Of a stretch of DNA of 64,000 nucleotides, positions 36,988 to 45,623 are shown piece after piece. Position numbers and translations under genes: made by a program. Under the pieces are notes generated by a model. It searched no databases and was not told the DNA's origin. It was given only the letters and a program-made list of their open reading frames with translations. The DNA comes from CAYNZP01 sp964401835 (GTDB lineage: Bacteria; Planctomycetota; Phycisphaerae; SM23-33). The stretch lies in NCBI GenBank assembly GCA_964401835.1, contig CAYNZP010000004.1:124001-188000 (forward strand), written 5' to 3'. Within the stretch, counting starts at the first letter, position 1. Each line of letters starts with the position of its first letter.

Positions 36988-37061
36988 TATCTGGTTTAGA
37001 GTTTTGTATAAATTTAGCCCCCAATTTGGGGCGTATTGAAGAGAATAAAAGAGGTTTTTGG

Positions 37062-37433
37062 ATGCCGACAATTAATCAGCTAATTCGTAAGCCAAGGCGT
37101 ATTCAGACGGCCAAGAAGAAAAACGTGGCCCTGGAAGAATGCCCGCAGAAGCGTGGCGTATGTTTGATCGTTAAAACCGTTACGCCCAAGAAGCCGAACT
37201 CGGCACTGCGAAAGGTCGCTCGTGTGCGTCTGAGCAATGGCAAGGAAGTAACCGCCTATATTCCAGGTATTGATCACAATCTTCAGGAACACAGCATCGT
37301 TCTTGTACGCGGCGGTCGTGTAAGAGACCTTCCTGGTGTTCGTTATCACATCGTTCGCGGTGCGTTGGACTGTCTCGGTGTTGACAGCCGCAAGCAGAGC
37401 CGCAGTAAATACGGCGCGAAGAAGCCTAAGTAA
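37062..37433 (+). CDS. rpsL: Ribosomal protein uS12
   Basis: 123 residues, standard. The decoding loops are TPKKPNSALRK (Lys43 kept) and RGGRVRDLPGVRYH. The latter has Arg at position 88 where most bacteria have Lys; Lys88Arg is a known streptomycin-resistance substitution. The start MPTINQL with AGAGG upstream is chosen; the open frame extends 26 residues further into the rpoC end, which is not part of the protein. Confidence 0.98.
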   Translation: MPTINQLIRKPRRIQTAKKKNVALEECPQKRGVCLIVKTVTPKKPNSALRKVARVRLSNGKEVTAYIPGIDHNLQEHSIVLVRGGRVRDLPGVRYHIVRGALDCLGVDSRKQSRSKYGAKKPK

Positions 37434-37469
37434 TTTAACCTTTAACAGAACTGAAGTTGGAATAGAGAT

Positions 37470-37946
37470 ATGGGATATAAGAAGTGGACAGCATCGGCTA
37501 AGCAGTGGCAACCTGATCCTCGCTTCAATAGCAAGCTTGTCAGCAAGTTTATCAACAACATCATGCTGGACGGCAAGAAGTCTGTGGCACAGAGGATTTT
37601 CTACGACGCACTTGATATCATCGGCCAGAAGATAAAAGAAGCCGAGCCGATCGAAGTTTTTGAAAAGGCAATCGACAATGTCAAGCCGCGAATCGAAGTC
37701 CGCTCGAAGAGAGTCGGCGGCGCGAACTATCAGGTTCCGATGCAGGTTAACTCAAAGCGCCAACTTTCACTCGCATTTCGCTGGATTCGTGAGTCCTGCC
37801 GTTCTGCCAAGGGCAAGGCGTTCAGTGAAGTGCTCGCCAATGAAATTATGGCGGCATATAAAGGCGAAGGTTCGGCCATGAACACGCGTGAAAATGTTCA
37901 CCGTATGGCTGATGCGAACAAGGCCTTCGCTCACTTTGCATGGTGA
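37470..37946 (+). CDS. rpsG: Ribosomal protein uS7
   Basis: 158 residues, normal. It nucleates the 30S head. Signatures: QPDPRFNSKLVSKFINNIML near the start, KPRIEVRSKRVGGANYQVP, and EVLANEIMAAYKGEGSAMNTREN; the C-terminus ends KAFAHFAW. It follows rpsL by 36 bases and is followed by a terminator-like hairpin, so the str string is broken before fusA. Confidence 0.98.
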   Translation: MGYKKWTASAKQWQPDPRFNSKLVSKFINNIMLDGKKSVAQRIFYDALDIIGQKIKEAEPIEVFEKAIDNVKPRIEVRSKRVGGANYQVPMQVNSKRQLSLAFRWIRESCRSAKGKAFSEVLANEIMAAYKGEGSAMNTRENVHRMADANKAFAHFAW

Positions 37947-37954
37947 TTTTGATT

Positions 37955-38005
37955 TCGGCTGCTGGCAAGTAATTATAAACTTATCAACAGCCGAAACTTT
38001 TTATA
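37955..38005 (+). terminator. Probable intrinsic terminator after rpsG
   Basis: TTCGGCTG (37955-37962) pairs with CAGCCGAA (37989-37996), with an inner AAGT/ACTT stem, followed by ACTTTTTAT. Confidence 0.65.
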
Positions 38006-38306
38006 GACAACATTTGCCTTTCAGCCTGTTCCAAGGCTGATATAAGCGGTGTTGACTTAATCGTCCGTAAGATTGCAGAAAAAAGAAAACGGGCGACCCC
38101 GGTGGCTTTTCTGTAAAGCAAGCCGGGGCTCAGAGAAGGTGTTCTGGCTGAGAATTTCCGGAACTACCGCTTGAGATAGGACAACCGGGCCGGTCTGCCC
38201 AAGGCTGAAACACGCCACCAAGACCGGTATTCGCCAAGCATGGCGAAAGGTTTAATCCTTTACTGAGAAAAGTGGTTAATGACTATTTGCATCTGGGTCA
38301 TGTGCC
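38006..38306 (+). ncRNA. Structured gene-free stretch before fusA (candidate leader or small RNA)
   Basis: No gene is seen in the ~400 bases between rpsG and fusA, but several stable hairpins follow each other: TCAGCC/GGCTGA (about 38022-38041), CCCCGG/CCGGGG (38097-38128), CTCAG/CTGAG (38129-38152), CCGGTCT/AGACCGG (38190-38227) and TTCGCCA/TGGCGAA (38230-38247). TCGCC (38231-38235) can instead pair with GGCGA (38092-38096), and GGTGGC (38101-38106) with GCCACC (38214-38219), giving a competing long-range fold. The sequence does not match any riboswitch, SRP, 6S, RNase P or tmRNA consensus that I know. It may be a fusA leader or a separate RNA. Confidence 0.35.
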
Positions 38307-38334
38307 TTGTGCGATAGTTGTGTTTTAGTATAGA
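38307..38334 (+). promoter_or_regulatory. Candidate promoter directly before fusA
   Basis: TTGTGC (38307-38312), 16 bases, TATAGA (38329-38334). Transcription would begin only a few bases before the fusA ATG at 38344, giving an almost leaderless mRNA. The ribosome site there (GTGGA) is poor, which is compatible. Confidence 0.35.
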
Positions 38335-38343
38335 TGTGGAATT

Positions 38344-40422
38344 ATGTCGAGAGATCTGCAACAAATTAGAAACATTGGCATCATGGCGCACATTGATGCC
38401 GGCAAGACAACCGTTACAGAACGAATTCTGTATTTCGCTGGACGGACATACAAAATCGGAGAAGTGCACCAGGGCACTGCCGTTATGGATTATCTTGTCG
38501 AAGAGCAGGAGCGGGGTATCACTATTACCTCAGCTGCTACTACGCTGGGTTGGAAAGACCATACGCTGAATCTTATCGACACCCCCGGTCACGTCGATTT
38601 TACAATCGAGGTGGAACGGAGTTTGAGAGTTCTCGATGGCGCGGTAGCGGTGTTCTGCGGGGTGGGAGGAGTAGAGGCCCAGAGCGAAACCGTTTGGCAT
38701 CAGGCAGACAAATACCGCATTCCGCGAATATGCTTTATTAACAAACTTGACAGGCTCGGTGCTGACTTCCAAATGGTAGTCGATGACATAACTTCTCGCC
38801 TTGAAAGTAACCCTGTCATATGTCAGATTCCCATTGGCCTTGGTGAAGACCATAAGGGTCAGATAGACCTGATTCGCCGCAAGGCCTATTATTACGACCC
38901 GGATGGAGCAGCGTCGAAACTTCGTGTCGAAGAAATTCCCGCCGAGTATGCAGACGAAGCCGAAATCCATCGCCACGACCTCATCGAAAAAGTGGCTGAA
39001 GTTGATGACGAGTTGATGGATAAATTCATTCACGACGAAGCATCAATCTCAGAAGCTGACATAATAGCCGCTATTCGTCGTGGAACGGTTGGTCATAAGC
39101 TTAATCCTGTACTGTGCGGATCGGCCCTGAAGCATATCGGGGTTCAGCCGCTTCTGGATGCTATCGTAGATTACCTGCCAAGCCCGCTGGAATTGCCGCC
39201 GGTAAAGGGGTACTCAGGCCGAAAGAGCGATAAGGAAGCTGTTCGTAATTGCGATCCGAATGAACCTTTCGCGGGTTTTGTTTTTAAGATTACTTCCGAT
39301 CAGCACGGCGACTTGAACTTCCTTAGAATTTACAGCGGAACTCTCAAGTCCGGCACCCGTGTTTTCAATAGCACCCAGGATAAAAAAGAAATCGTATCGA
39401 GAATATGGGAGATGCACGCCAATCGACGCATTCGCCGCGACGAGGCAAAGGCTGGTGATATTGTCGGCGTGGTCGGCCTGAAAAACTGTTATACAGGCGA
39501 TACTCTTTGCGATGCACATGCCCCGATATTGCTCGAGAAGCTGGAATATCCCGAGCCTGTCATCACAATGTCAATCGAGCCCTACACAAATGCCGACAGG
39601 CAACGTTTGGGAGAATCGCTCGACATATTGAAGCGCGAAGACCCGAGTTTCCAGTATCGTTACGATGAGGAGACCGGACAGACAACCATTTCCGGCATGG
39701 GTGAACTGCATCTCGAAATTGTACGGAACAAGATTGTCCGCGACATGGGCCTGAAGATTCGAGTAGGCCAGCCGAAGGTCGCTTATAAAGAAACTATACG
39801 AGGTTGTGCGGCTGCCAAAGGCACATTTGTTCGACAGACAGGCGGCCGGGGTCAATACGGCGTTGCAGAATTACAGGTAGAGTCCATAGCTGTCGAAGAG
39901 GGTCAAGAGCACTTTGTTTTCGAAGATGCGACAAAAGGCGGAGTAATTCCCAAAGAATATATTCCATCGGTCGAGCGAGGAGCTCGCGACGCGGCGAGCA
40001 GTGGGCCGTTGGCTGGTTATCCGATGCTGAACGTCAAGGTGACCTTACTGGACGGTAAATACCATCCGGTTGACAGCTCGGATATTGCCTTCCAGCAGGC
40101 GGGTGCGTTGGCATTTGTGGATGCTATCAAAAAAGCCGACCCGATATTCCTCGAGCCGATAATGCGGCTGCAGGTTACGACGCCGGAAGAATATCTTGGT
40201 GCAGTCACGGGAGACTTGAACAGCCGCCGTGCAATTATCAGAGAACTTGAGCAAAGAGGGCGATTTAGGATCATTTTCGCCGACGTTCCATTGGCGGAAA
40301 TGTTCGGCTATACGACCCAGCTTCGCTCACTGACCCAGGGCAGGGCGACAAGTACCATGGAACCGCACTCTTATGCCCCTGCGCCGGCACATGTGGCCGA
40401 GCATATTTTGAGATGTGTATAG
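38344..40422 (+). CDS. fusA: Elongation factor G
   Basis: A 692-residue translational GTPase that drives translocation. G1 AHIDAGKT, intact switch I EQERGITIT (in contrast to EF-Tu), G3 DTPGHVDF and G4 NKLD. Domain II starts about residue 290 (GFVFKITSDQHGDLNFLRIYSG), domain III has SGMGELHLEI, domain IV the loop YHPVDSSDIAF, and domain V ends SYAPAPAHVAE. It is of canonical or closely related EF-G type; planctomycetes may carry more than one. A 397-base gap with structured sequence precedes it. Confidence 0.95.
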   Translation: MSRDLQQIRNIGIMAHIDAGKTTVTERILYFAGRTYKIGEVHQGTAVMDYLVEEQERGITITSAATTLGWKDHTLNLIDTPGHVDFTIEVERSLRVLDGAVAVFCGVGGVEAQSETVWHQADKYRIPRICFINKLDRLGADFQMVVDDITSRLESNPVICQIPIGLGEDHKGQIDLIRRKAYYYDPDGAASKLRVEEIPAEYADEAEIHRHDLIEKVAEVDDELMDKFIHDEASISEADIIAAIRRGTVGHKLNPVLCGSALKHIGVQPLLDAIVDYLPSPLELPPVKGYSGRKSDKEAVRNCDPNEPFAGFVFKITSDQHGDLNFLRIYSGTLKSGTRVFNSTQDKKEIVSRIWEMHANRRIRRDEAKAGDIVGVVGLKNCYTGDTLCDAHAPILLEKLEYPEPVITMSIEPYTNADRQRLGESLDILKREDPSFQYRYDEETGQTTISGMGELHLEIVRNKIVRDMGLKIRVGQPKVAYKETIRGCAAAKGTFVRQTGGRGQYGVAELQVESIAVEEGQEHFVFEDATKGGVIPKEYIPSVERGARDAASSGPLAGYPMLNVKVTLLDGKYHPVDSSDIAFQQAGALAFVDAIKKADPIFLEPIMRLQVTTPEEYLGAVTGDLNSRRAIIRELEQRGRFRIIFADVPLAEMFGYTTQLRSLTQGRATSTMEPHSYAPAPAHVAEHILRCV

Positions 40423-40460
40423 GGCTTACAAAAAAATTGTTAAAAATTGAAGTTGAGTAA

Positions 40461-40488
40461 TTGACATAGAAAAACGTATCCGTATCCT
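40461..40488 (+). promoter_or_regulatory. Promoter of the S10 operon
   Basis: Perfect TTGACA (40461-40466), 16-base spacer, TATCCT (40483-40488). A leader of about 55 bases follows, containing a TCCTTG/CAAGGA hairpin (40509-40528). It heads the S10-spc-alpha string. Confidence 0.75.
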
Positions 40489-40549
40489 AGACGGACTATG
40501 CTGTTAACTCCTTGCCTAGAGACAAGGACTAGCTATCCGGAGATGTTGT

Positions 40550-40858
40550 ATGGAACAGGACAAAATAAGAATCAGAATGGAAGCCTATGATCATCGGGCA
40601 CTCGATTCCTCTGCAAAGGAAATTGTGGATCATGCCGAACGGACTGGCGCGAGAGCTCGCGGACCGATCCCGCTTCCGACAAGAATAGAACGTTACACGG
40701 TTTTGCGAAGTCCGCACGTGAACAAGAAATCTCGTGAACAGTTCGAGATGAGAACGCACAAAAGAATTATAGACATTTATGAGCCGACTGTTCGGACGAT
40801 CGAAGCACTTAACAGACTGGTCGTCCCCGCCGGCGTGTTCGTAAAGATTAAAGCGTAA
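40550..40858 (+). CDS. rpsJ: Ribosomal protein uS10
   Basis: 102 residues, normal (IRIRMEAYDHRALDSSAKEIV, GPIPLPTRIERYTVLRSPHVN). It also serves as NusE in antitermination. GGAG seven bases before the ATG. First gene of the S10 cluster. Confidence 0.98.
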   Translation: MEQDKIRIRMEAYDHRALDSSAKEIVDHAERTGARARGPIPLPTRIERYTVLRSPHVNKKSREQFEMRTHKRIIDIYEPTVRTIEALNRLVVPAGVFVKIKA

Positions 40859-40865
40859 GGTGTAA

Positions 40866-41528
40866 ATGATGCAGGCCGCTATTTTGGGTAAAAAAATCGG
40901 AATGACACAGGTCTACGACGACCAGGGCATACTTCAGCCTGTTACTGTCGTACAGGCCGGTCCCTGCAATGTGCTTCAGGTTAAGACAACCGAGGCGGAC
41001 GGCTACGATGCCCTGCAGCTTGGTTTTGATGACGTCAAGGCCCACCGGGCAACCAGGCCGCAGATCGGCCATGCCAGGAAAGCAAAGACAGCGGCAAAGA
41101 GATTTGTCCGTGAAATTCGTTTGGATGAAGCGAGCGAAGATGTCGAACTGGGTCAGACTATAACAGTTGAAGCTTTCGAGGGTATAGGTTCGGTTGACGT
41201 TATAGGCACGACCAAGGGTAAAGGTTTTGCCGGAGTAATGAAGCGTCACGGTTTCAAAGGTCAGCTTGCCAGCCACGGCGTCGAGCGGAAACATCGCTCT
41301 GCCGGTGCTATTGCCGGACACGGCACTCAGCTTGGTACAGGCCCGAAGCTTATGAAGGGCAAAAGAATGGCCGGCCATATGGGCAATGTCCGCAGCACCA
41401 CTCGTAAGCACAAACTCGTGAAAATCGACACGGAAAACAACCTGCTCCTTATCAAAGGCTCCGTTCCTGGTGCCAAGGGCGGGTATGTAATGGTTTGTAA
41501 GAGCAAGACGGCTAAGGCCGATAAGTAG
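40866..41528 (+). CDS. rplC: Ribosomal protein uL3
   Basis: 220 residues. KIGMTQVYDDQG near the start and KGKGFAGVMKRHGFKGQLASHG then KGKRMAGHMG in the peptidyl-transferase-facing loop. The loop stretch HGTQLGTGPKLMKGKRM differs somewhat from the usual GSIGQSTTPGRV. Two adjacent ATG codons; AAGG lies before the first. Confidence 0.97.
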   Translation: MMQAAILGKKIGMTQVYDDQGILQPVTVVQAGPCNVLQVKTTEADGYDALQLGFDDVKAHRATRPQIGHARKAKTAAKRFVREIRLDEASEDVELGQTITVEAFEGIGSVDVIGTTKGKGFAGVMKRHGFKGQLASHGVERKHRSAGAIAGHGTQLGTGPKLMKGKRMAGHMGNVRSTTRKHKLVKIDTENNLLLIKGSVPGAKGGYVMVCKSKTAKADK

Positions 41529-41538
41529 GATTTAACCA

Positions 41539-42165
41539 ATGTTGGAAGTTCCTGTTTACAATACGGAAGGCGAGCAGATCGATACGCTCAAGGTTGACCA
41601 GGGCGTCTTCGGTGGCGAAGTAAATGTCGCGCTGCTCAAACAGGCGGTAGTAGCTTATCACGCCAATAAGCGGCAGGGTACAGCTGCGACAAAGTCTCGC
41701 AGTATGGTTGATGGTTCGACCAGGAAGCTCTTCAAGCAGAAGGGCACTGGCAACGCAAGACGTGGCGCTCGCAGAACCAATGTCGTTCGTGGCGGTGGCG
41801 TTGCTTTTGGCAAGAAGCCCAGAAGCTTCCGCAAGGACATGCCCAAGAAGATGAGAAGGGCTGCCCTGAACTCTGCCATACTGGCAAAGCTGGTCGGTAA
41901 CGATCTTCTGGTTCTCGACGGTCTGAAATGTGAAGAGCCCAAGACCGAAAAGATGGCCAAGGTCATGAAGAACCTCAAGATCAACCGTTCCTGCCTCCTC
42001 ACCCTCGCCGATCGTGATCAAAATATTTATCTCAGCTCGCGTAACCTTCCCGATATTACCGTCAGAATCACCGAAGAACTCAATGCCTTCGATGTGGCGA
42101 CCCGCCAGAAGATGGTTATCACAAGCGATGCAATGAAAACCCTTATGACGCAGGAGGGAAAGTAA
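41539..42165 (+). CDS. rplD: Ribosomal protein uL4
   Basis: 208 residues, normal. The exit-tunnel extension is KQKGTGNARRGARRTNVVRGGGVAFGKKPRSF. In E. coli uL4 represses the S10 operon; whether it does so here cannot be judged. Its stop adjoins the rplW start. Confidence 0.98.
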   Translation: MLEVPVYNTEGEQIDTLKVDQGVFGGEVNVALLKQAVVAYHANKRQGTAATKSRSMVDGSTRKLFKQKGTGNARRGARRTNVVRGGGVAFGKKPRSFRKDMPKKMRRAALNSAILAKLVGNDLLVLDGLKCEEPKTEKMAKVMKNLKINRSCLLTLADRDQNIYLSSRNLPDITVRITEELNAFDVATRQKMVITSDAMKTLMTQEGK

Positions 42166-42450
42166 ATGGCTGATAACATTTACGATATTATTGTTCGTCC
42201 GCTTGTGACCGAAAAAGGTACCCATCAGTCGCAAAGTCTCAATGCCTATTCCTTTGAAGTTTCAACAGGAGCGAAGAAGGCACAGATAAAGCAGGCTGTC
42301 GAAAAAATTTATAACGTAAAAGTCGTCGATGTTCGGACGTCGAATCAAAAGGGTAAGCCCAGACGCACAGGTCATGTCTGGGGAAAGACCAAGGGCTGGA
42401 AAAAGGCGGTTGTCGTCCTTCATCCAGACCACCATATAGATTTGTTCTAA
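42166..42450 (+). CDS. rplW: Ribosomal protein uL23
   Basis: 94 residues, at the tunnel exit where SRP and trigger factor dock. IIVRPLVTEKGTHQSQ and the RNA-binding turn VRTSNQKGKPRRTGHVWGKT are typical. It starts directly after the rplD stop. Confidence 0.97.
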   Translation: MADNIYDIIVRPLVTEKGTHQSQSLNAYSFEVSTGAKKAQIKQAVEKIYNVKVVDVRTSNQKGKPRRTGHVWGKTKGWKKAVVVLHPDHHIDLF

Positions 42451-42465
42451 GAGAAGTAAGAACCA

Positions 42466-43317
42466 ATGGCTATTAAGGTATATAAAAGAACGTCTCCCGG
42501 CCGGCGAAACAGCTCGGTAAACCTCAAAGAAGAGGTTACCAAGAAGAAGCCGGAAAAGTCGCTGCTTAAGCCTCTTAAGAAAACAGGCGGCAGGAACCAC
42601 AAGGGTGTCATTACTGCCCGGCACCGTGGCGGTGGCAACAAGCGCAAATACAGACTCATCGATTTCAAGCGCAACAAAGACGGGATGGCCGCAACTGTTT
42701 TGGGAATCGAATACGATCCAAACCGCAGCTGCAATATAGCACTGCTTCAGTACGAAGATGGCGAGAAGCGTTACATCCTCGCACCTGCCGGCCTGAAGGT
42801 CGACGCGAAAGTTTACTCCGGCCCGGATGCAGAGCCAAGGCTCGGCAATAGCATGCCTCTGAATAATATCCCGGTCGGTCTTGAAGTACATAATATCGAA
42901 ATGAATCCCGGTCAGGGTGGTAAGATGGTTCGTTCCGCTGGTGGTGTTGCCCGTTTGGCAGCCCGTGACGGCGACTTGGCCCACCTTATCCTGCCCTCCG
43001 GTGAAATGAGAATGGTCAACGCCAAGTGTCGTGCAACAATCGGCCAGCTTGGCAATCTAGACCATCAGAACGTCCGGCTCGGTAAAGCCGGCCGTAAACG
43101 TCACCTCGGTCGTCGTCCCCACGTTCGTGGTTCAGCTATGAACCCCGTTGCCCACCCCATGGGTGGTGGCGAAGGCAGACGTGCAGGTGGCCGCCAGCCG
43201 GTTTCACCTACTGGCGTACTGTCCAAGGGCGGAAAGACCCGTAGGAAGAGAAAGAGTTCCGACAAGCTGATTCTGCGTCGTCGTCGCAATGTCCGACACG
43301 GCCAGCTCGTGCTGTAG
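42466..43317 (+). CDS. rplB: Ribosomal protein uL2
   Basis: 283 residues. It is needed for peptidyl-transferase assembly; the critical C-terminal loop is RGSAMNPVAHPMGGGEGR with the conserved His. GGRNHKGVITARHRGGGNKRKYR is the N-terminal rRNA-binding part. The C-terminal end is basic as usual. Confidence 0.98.
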   Translation: MAIKVYKRTSPGRRNSSVNLKEEVTKKKPEKSLLKPLKKTGGRNHKGVITARHRGGGNKRKYRLIDFKRNKDGMAATVLGIEYDPNRSCNIALLQYEDGEKRYILAPAGLKVDAKVYSGPDAEPRLGNSMPLNNIPVGLEVHNIEMNPGQGGKMVRSAGGVARLAARDGDLAHLILPSGEMRMVNAKCRATIGQLGNLDHQNVRLGKAGRKRHLGRRPHVRGSAMNPVAHPMGGGEGRRAGGRQPVSPTGVLSKGGKTRRKRKSSDKLILRRRRNVRHGQLVL

Positions 43318-43329
43318 GAGAATATAAAA

Positions 43330-43593
43330 GTGACAAGAAGCGCGAAAAAAGGCCCATACGTTGATGAGAAGCTTTACCGGAAAGTTGAAAAGGCTCAGGC
43401 TGCCGGTTCGAACGAGCCAATCAAGACCTGGGCACGGGCCAGTACTATCGTCCCCGAATTTATCGGCAGGACATTCCTTGTGCACAATGGCAAGTTGTTT
43501 CACAAAGTATTCGTTACTGAAGACATGGTAGGGCACAAGCTTGGAGAGTTCAGTCCTACACGTATGTTCCGCAGTCACAGTGGCAGCAGGTAA
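43330..43593 (+). CDS. rpsS: Ribosomal protein uS19
   Basis: 87 residues, GTG start with AGGAG upstream. SAKKGPYVDEKL, WARASTIVPEFIG and VGHKLGEFSPTRMFRSHSG are standard. It pairs with uS13 in the 30S head. Confidence 0.98.
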   Translation: MTRSAKKGPYVDEKLYRKVEKAQAAGSNEPIKTWARASTIVPEFIGRTFLVHNGKLFHKVFVTEDMVGHKLGEFSPTRMFRSHSGSR

Positions 43594-43628
43594 TGGAAAA
43601 ATAAACCTGCTTTGGAGAAGTAAGAGCG

Positions 43629-43961
43629 ATGGCTTGGATGTCAAAACATAGATATGCACGAATTTCTGCCCGCAAGGTAAGGCTCATGGCTGACATGGTC
43701 CGCGGTATGCAGGTTCAGGAAGCATTAAACGTGCTTAAGTTCAGCCCGCAGCGTGCGGCAGGTATGGTTTCCAAGGTTTTAACGTCGGCAATTGCCAATG
43801 CCAACGAAAACGAAGCTGATTTGAACCGTCTGGTTGTCAGCGAAACTCGTGTTGACGAAGGTCCGACGATGAAGCGTTTCCAGCCGAAAGATCGCGGCAG
43901 GGCGCATCCGATTAATAAGCGTACCAGTCATATTGTTGTTGTAGTCGAAGAAAGGCAATAG
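43629..43961 (+). CDS. rplV: Ribosomal protein uL22
   Basis: 110 residues. HRYARISARKVRLMADMVRG at the start and the tunnel-lining hairpin DEGPTMKRFQPKDRGRAHPI. The macrolide-related hairpin looks intact. Typical spacing to rpsC. Confidence 0.98.
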   Translation: MAWMSKHRYARISARKVRLMADMVRGMQVQEALNVLKFSPQRAAGMVSKVLTSAIANANENEADLNRLVVSETRVDEGPTMKRFQPKDRGRAHPINKRTSHIVVVVEERQ

Positions 43962-43976
43962 AGAGAGGCACGAATT

Positions 43977-44939
43977 ATGGGTCAAAAAGTTTCACCCATT
44001 GGCTTTAGGACAGGTATTACGATCGGCTGGAAGAGCCGCTGGTTTGCTCCAAAGAGCAACTATGGCGAGTTCTTGGTCGAAGACGAGAAGCTGCGCCGCT
44101 TCATCGACAATCGCCTGAACAAGCAGCCACCTTATGCCGCAATAAGCGAAATCGGGATCGAAAGAACCCGTGAAGAAGTAAAGATTACACTTAAAACAGC
44201 AAGGCCAGGTCTTGTTATTGGCCCAAAGGGTGCAGAAGTTGAAAAACTCAAAAATGCCCTCGAGGACATGACCGACCGCCGTGTGAATATAAATATTGCT
44301 GAAATCAAGCAGCCGGACCTGAACGCCAGCCTGGTAGCATCCGGCATAGCTGAACAGCTCAAGAGAAGAGCATCTTTCCGCCGCACACTCAAGCAGCGAG
44401 CCGAAGCAACAATGCAGGCCGGTGCAAAGGGCGTAAAGATAATGGTATCAGGCCGACTCGGTGGCGCGGAAATCGCACGAAGCGAGATGGTTATTAAAGG
44501 TAGCATCCCGCTGCATACGCTGGAAGCAGATGTGGATTACGGTTTTGTTCCCAGTTTTACCACTTACGGCGTAGTAGGCGTAAAAGTTTGGATCTATCGC
44601 GGACGGTTTGGCGAGGTCCAGGAAGAAGAGCAGCAACAGCCGGCAGGAATGACACGTGCACGCCGCAGGCATGAGCGCGGTGGTTCTGGTGGTGGTCGTC
44701 CCGGTGGCCGTTCCGGTGGTCGCAGAGGTGGAAAACCTGGTGCCGCAACACCAGATCGGCCCGCAGGACTGACCCGTCGTGGCGGACGTATTCCCGACGC
44801 ACCAGTAGACGCACCAGTAGTTGAGCAGGCCAAGCCTGCAACGGAAGAAGTAGTGGAAACGACCCCGGCAGTAGAACCGCAGGTTCAAGCTCCCCCAGCC
44901 GAGGTTTCGCAAGAAAGTAACGAGAATAAGCAGGATTAG
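43977..44939 (+). CDS. rpsC: Ribosomal protein uS3 with long C-terminal tail
   Basis: 320 residues against about 210-235 in most bacteria. The N-terminal part, KH domain (GLVIGPKGAEVEKLKNALED) and C-terminal domain (IMVSGRLGGAEIARSE, HTLEADVDYG) are normal to about residue 215. Then follow an Arg/Gly-rich region (GGSGGGRPGGRSGGRRGG) and a Pro/Glu/Val/Gln-rich acidic end. The tail is in frame and followed normally by rplP, so it is real. The RGG-like part might bind RNA; the role is unknown. Confidence 0.96.
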   Translation: MGQKVSPIGFRTGITIGWKSRWFAPKSNYGEFLVEDEKLRRFIDNRLNKQPPYAAISEIGIERTREEVKITLKTARPGLVIGPKGAEVEKLKNALEDMTDRRVNINIAEIKQPDLNASLVASGIAEQLKRRASFRRTLKQRAEATMQAGAKGVKIMVSGRLGGAEIARSEMVIKGSIPLHTLEADVDYGFVPSFTTYGVVGVKVWIYRGRFGEVQEEEQQQPAGMTRARRRHERGGSGGGRPGGRSGGRRGGKPGAATPDRPAGLTRRGGRIPDAPVDAPVVEQAKPATEEVVETTPAVEPQVQAPPAEVSQESNENKQD

Positions 44940-44957
44940 TTTTAAGTAGGTGCAACT

Positions 44958-45377
44958 ATGGCTTTGATGCCGAAAAGAGTGAAGCATCGCAAACAGCAGA
45001 GAGGCAAGATCCGTGGTAATGCAACACGAGGTCATACAGTGTCTTTCGGCGACGTGGGCATTCAGAGCCTCGATGCCGGTTGGATTACAGCCAGGCATAT
45101 CGAAGCCGGCCGTGTTGCCGCGACGCACTTTCTGCATCGCGAAGGCCGAGTTTACATTCGTATTTTCCCGGACAAGCCCGTCAGCTCCAAACCGTTGGAA
45201 ACCAGAATGGGTAAGGGTAAGGGCGAGCCGGAAAACTGGGTGGCTGTCGTTAAACCCGGTACGATAATGTTCGAAATTGGTGGCGTTCCGGAAGACACCG
45301 CAAAAGAGGCACTTTGCCGCATAGCACATAAACTCCCGGTACGGTGTCGGCTTGTTCATCGCCGTCCAACTGTATAA
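44958..45377 (+). CDS. rplP: Ribosomal protein uL16
   Basis: 139 residues, normal. MALMPKRVKHRKQQRGKIRG, the tip loop MGKGKGEPENWVAVVKPG (close to the peptidyl-transferase centre) and the EALCRIAHKLPVRCRLVHR C-terminus. It overlaps no neighbour; rpmC starts 13 bases later. Confidence 0.98.
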   Translation: MALMPKRVKHRKQQRGKIRGNATRGHTVSFGDVGIQSLDAGWITARHIEAGRVAATHFLHREGRVYIRIFPDKPVSSKPLETRMGKGKGEPENWVAVVKPGTIMFEIGGVPEDTAKEALCRIAHKLPVRCRLVHRRPTV

Positions 45378-45390
45378 GGCTGAATTAGCG

Positions 45391-45594
45391 ATGAAGATAA
45401 AAGAGATACGCGAATTAAGTAGTGAAGAATTAACTGTAGAGCTGGAAAGGCTGCGAAGGCATCTTTTCGATCTTCGGGCTCAGTCGGTTACAGAGAAGCT
45501 TGAGGATACCAGCATGATTACAAAGGCAAGACGAGACATTGCCCGTATCCTGACGGTTCAAACTGAGCGTCAGGTGGAAGAGGTTAAGTCATAA
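45391..45594 (+). CDS. rpmC: Ribosomal protein uL29
   Basis: 67 residues (MKIKEIRELSSEELTVELER, LFDLRAQ). The ATG at 45391 is chosen; an upstream in-frame extension into the rplP end has no family match. Near the tunnel exit with uL23. Confidence 0.96.
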   Translation: MKIKEIRELSSEELTVELERLRRHLFDLRAQSVTEKLEDTSMITKARRDIARILTVQTERQVEEVKS

Positions 45595-45623
45595 TAACAG
45601 TAAAGTAGTCGGAAAAACCATCT

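Noticed and set aside
36984..37061. A 26-residue N-terminal extension of uS12
   Set aside because: uS12 begins at MPTINQL with a good ribosome site; the extension overlaps the rpoC stop and has no counterpart in the family.
38006..38306. SRP RNA, 6S RNA, RNase P RNA, tmRNA or a common riboswitch before fusA
   Set aside because: The characteristic conserved segments of these RNAs were looked for and not found; it is kept only as an unassigned structured stretch.
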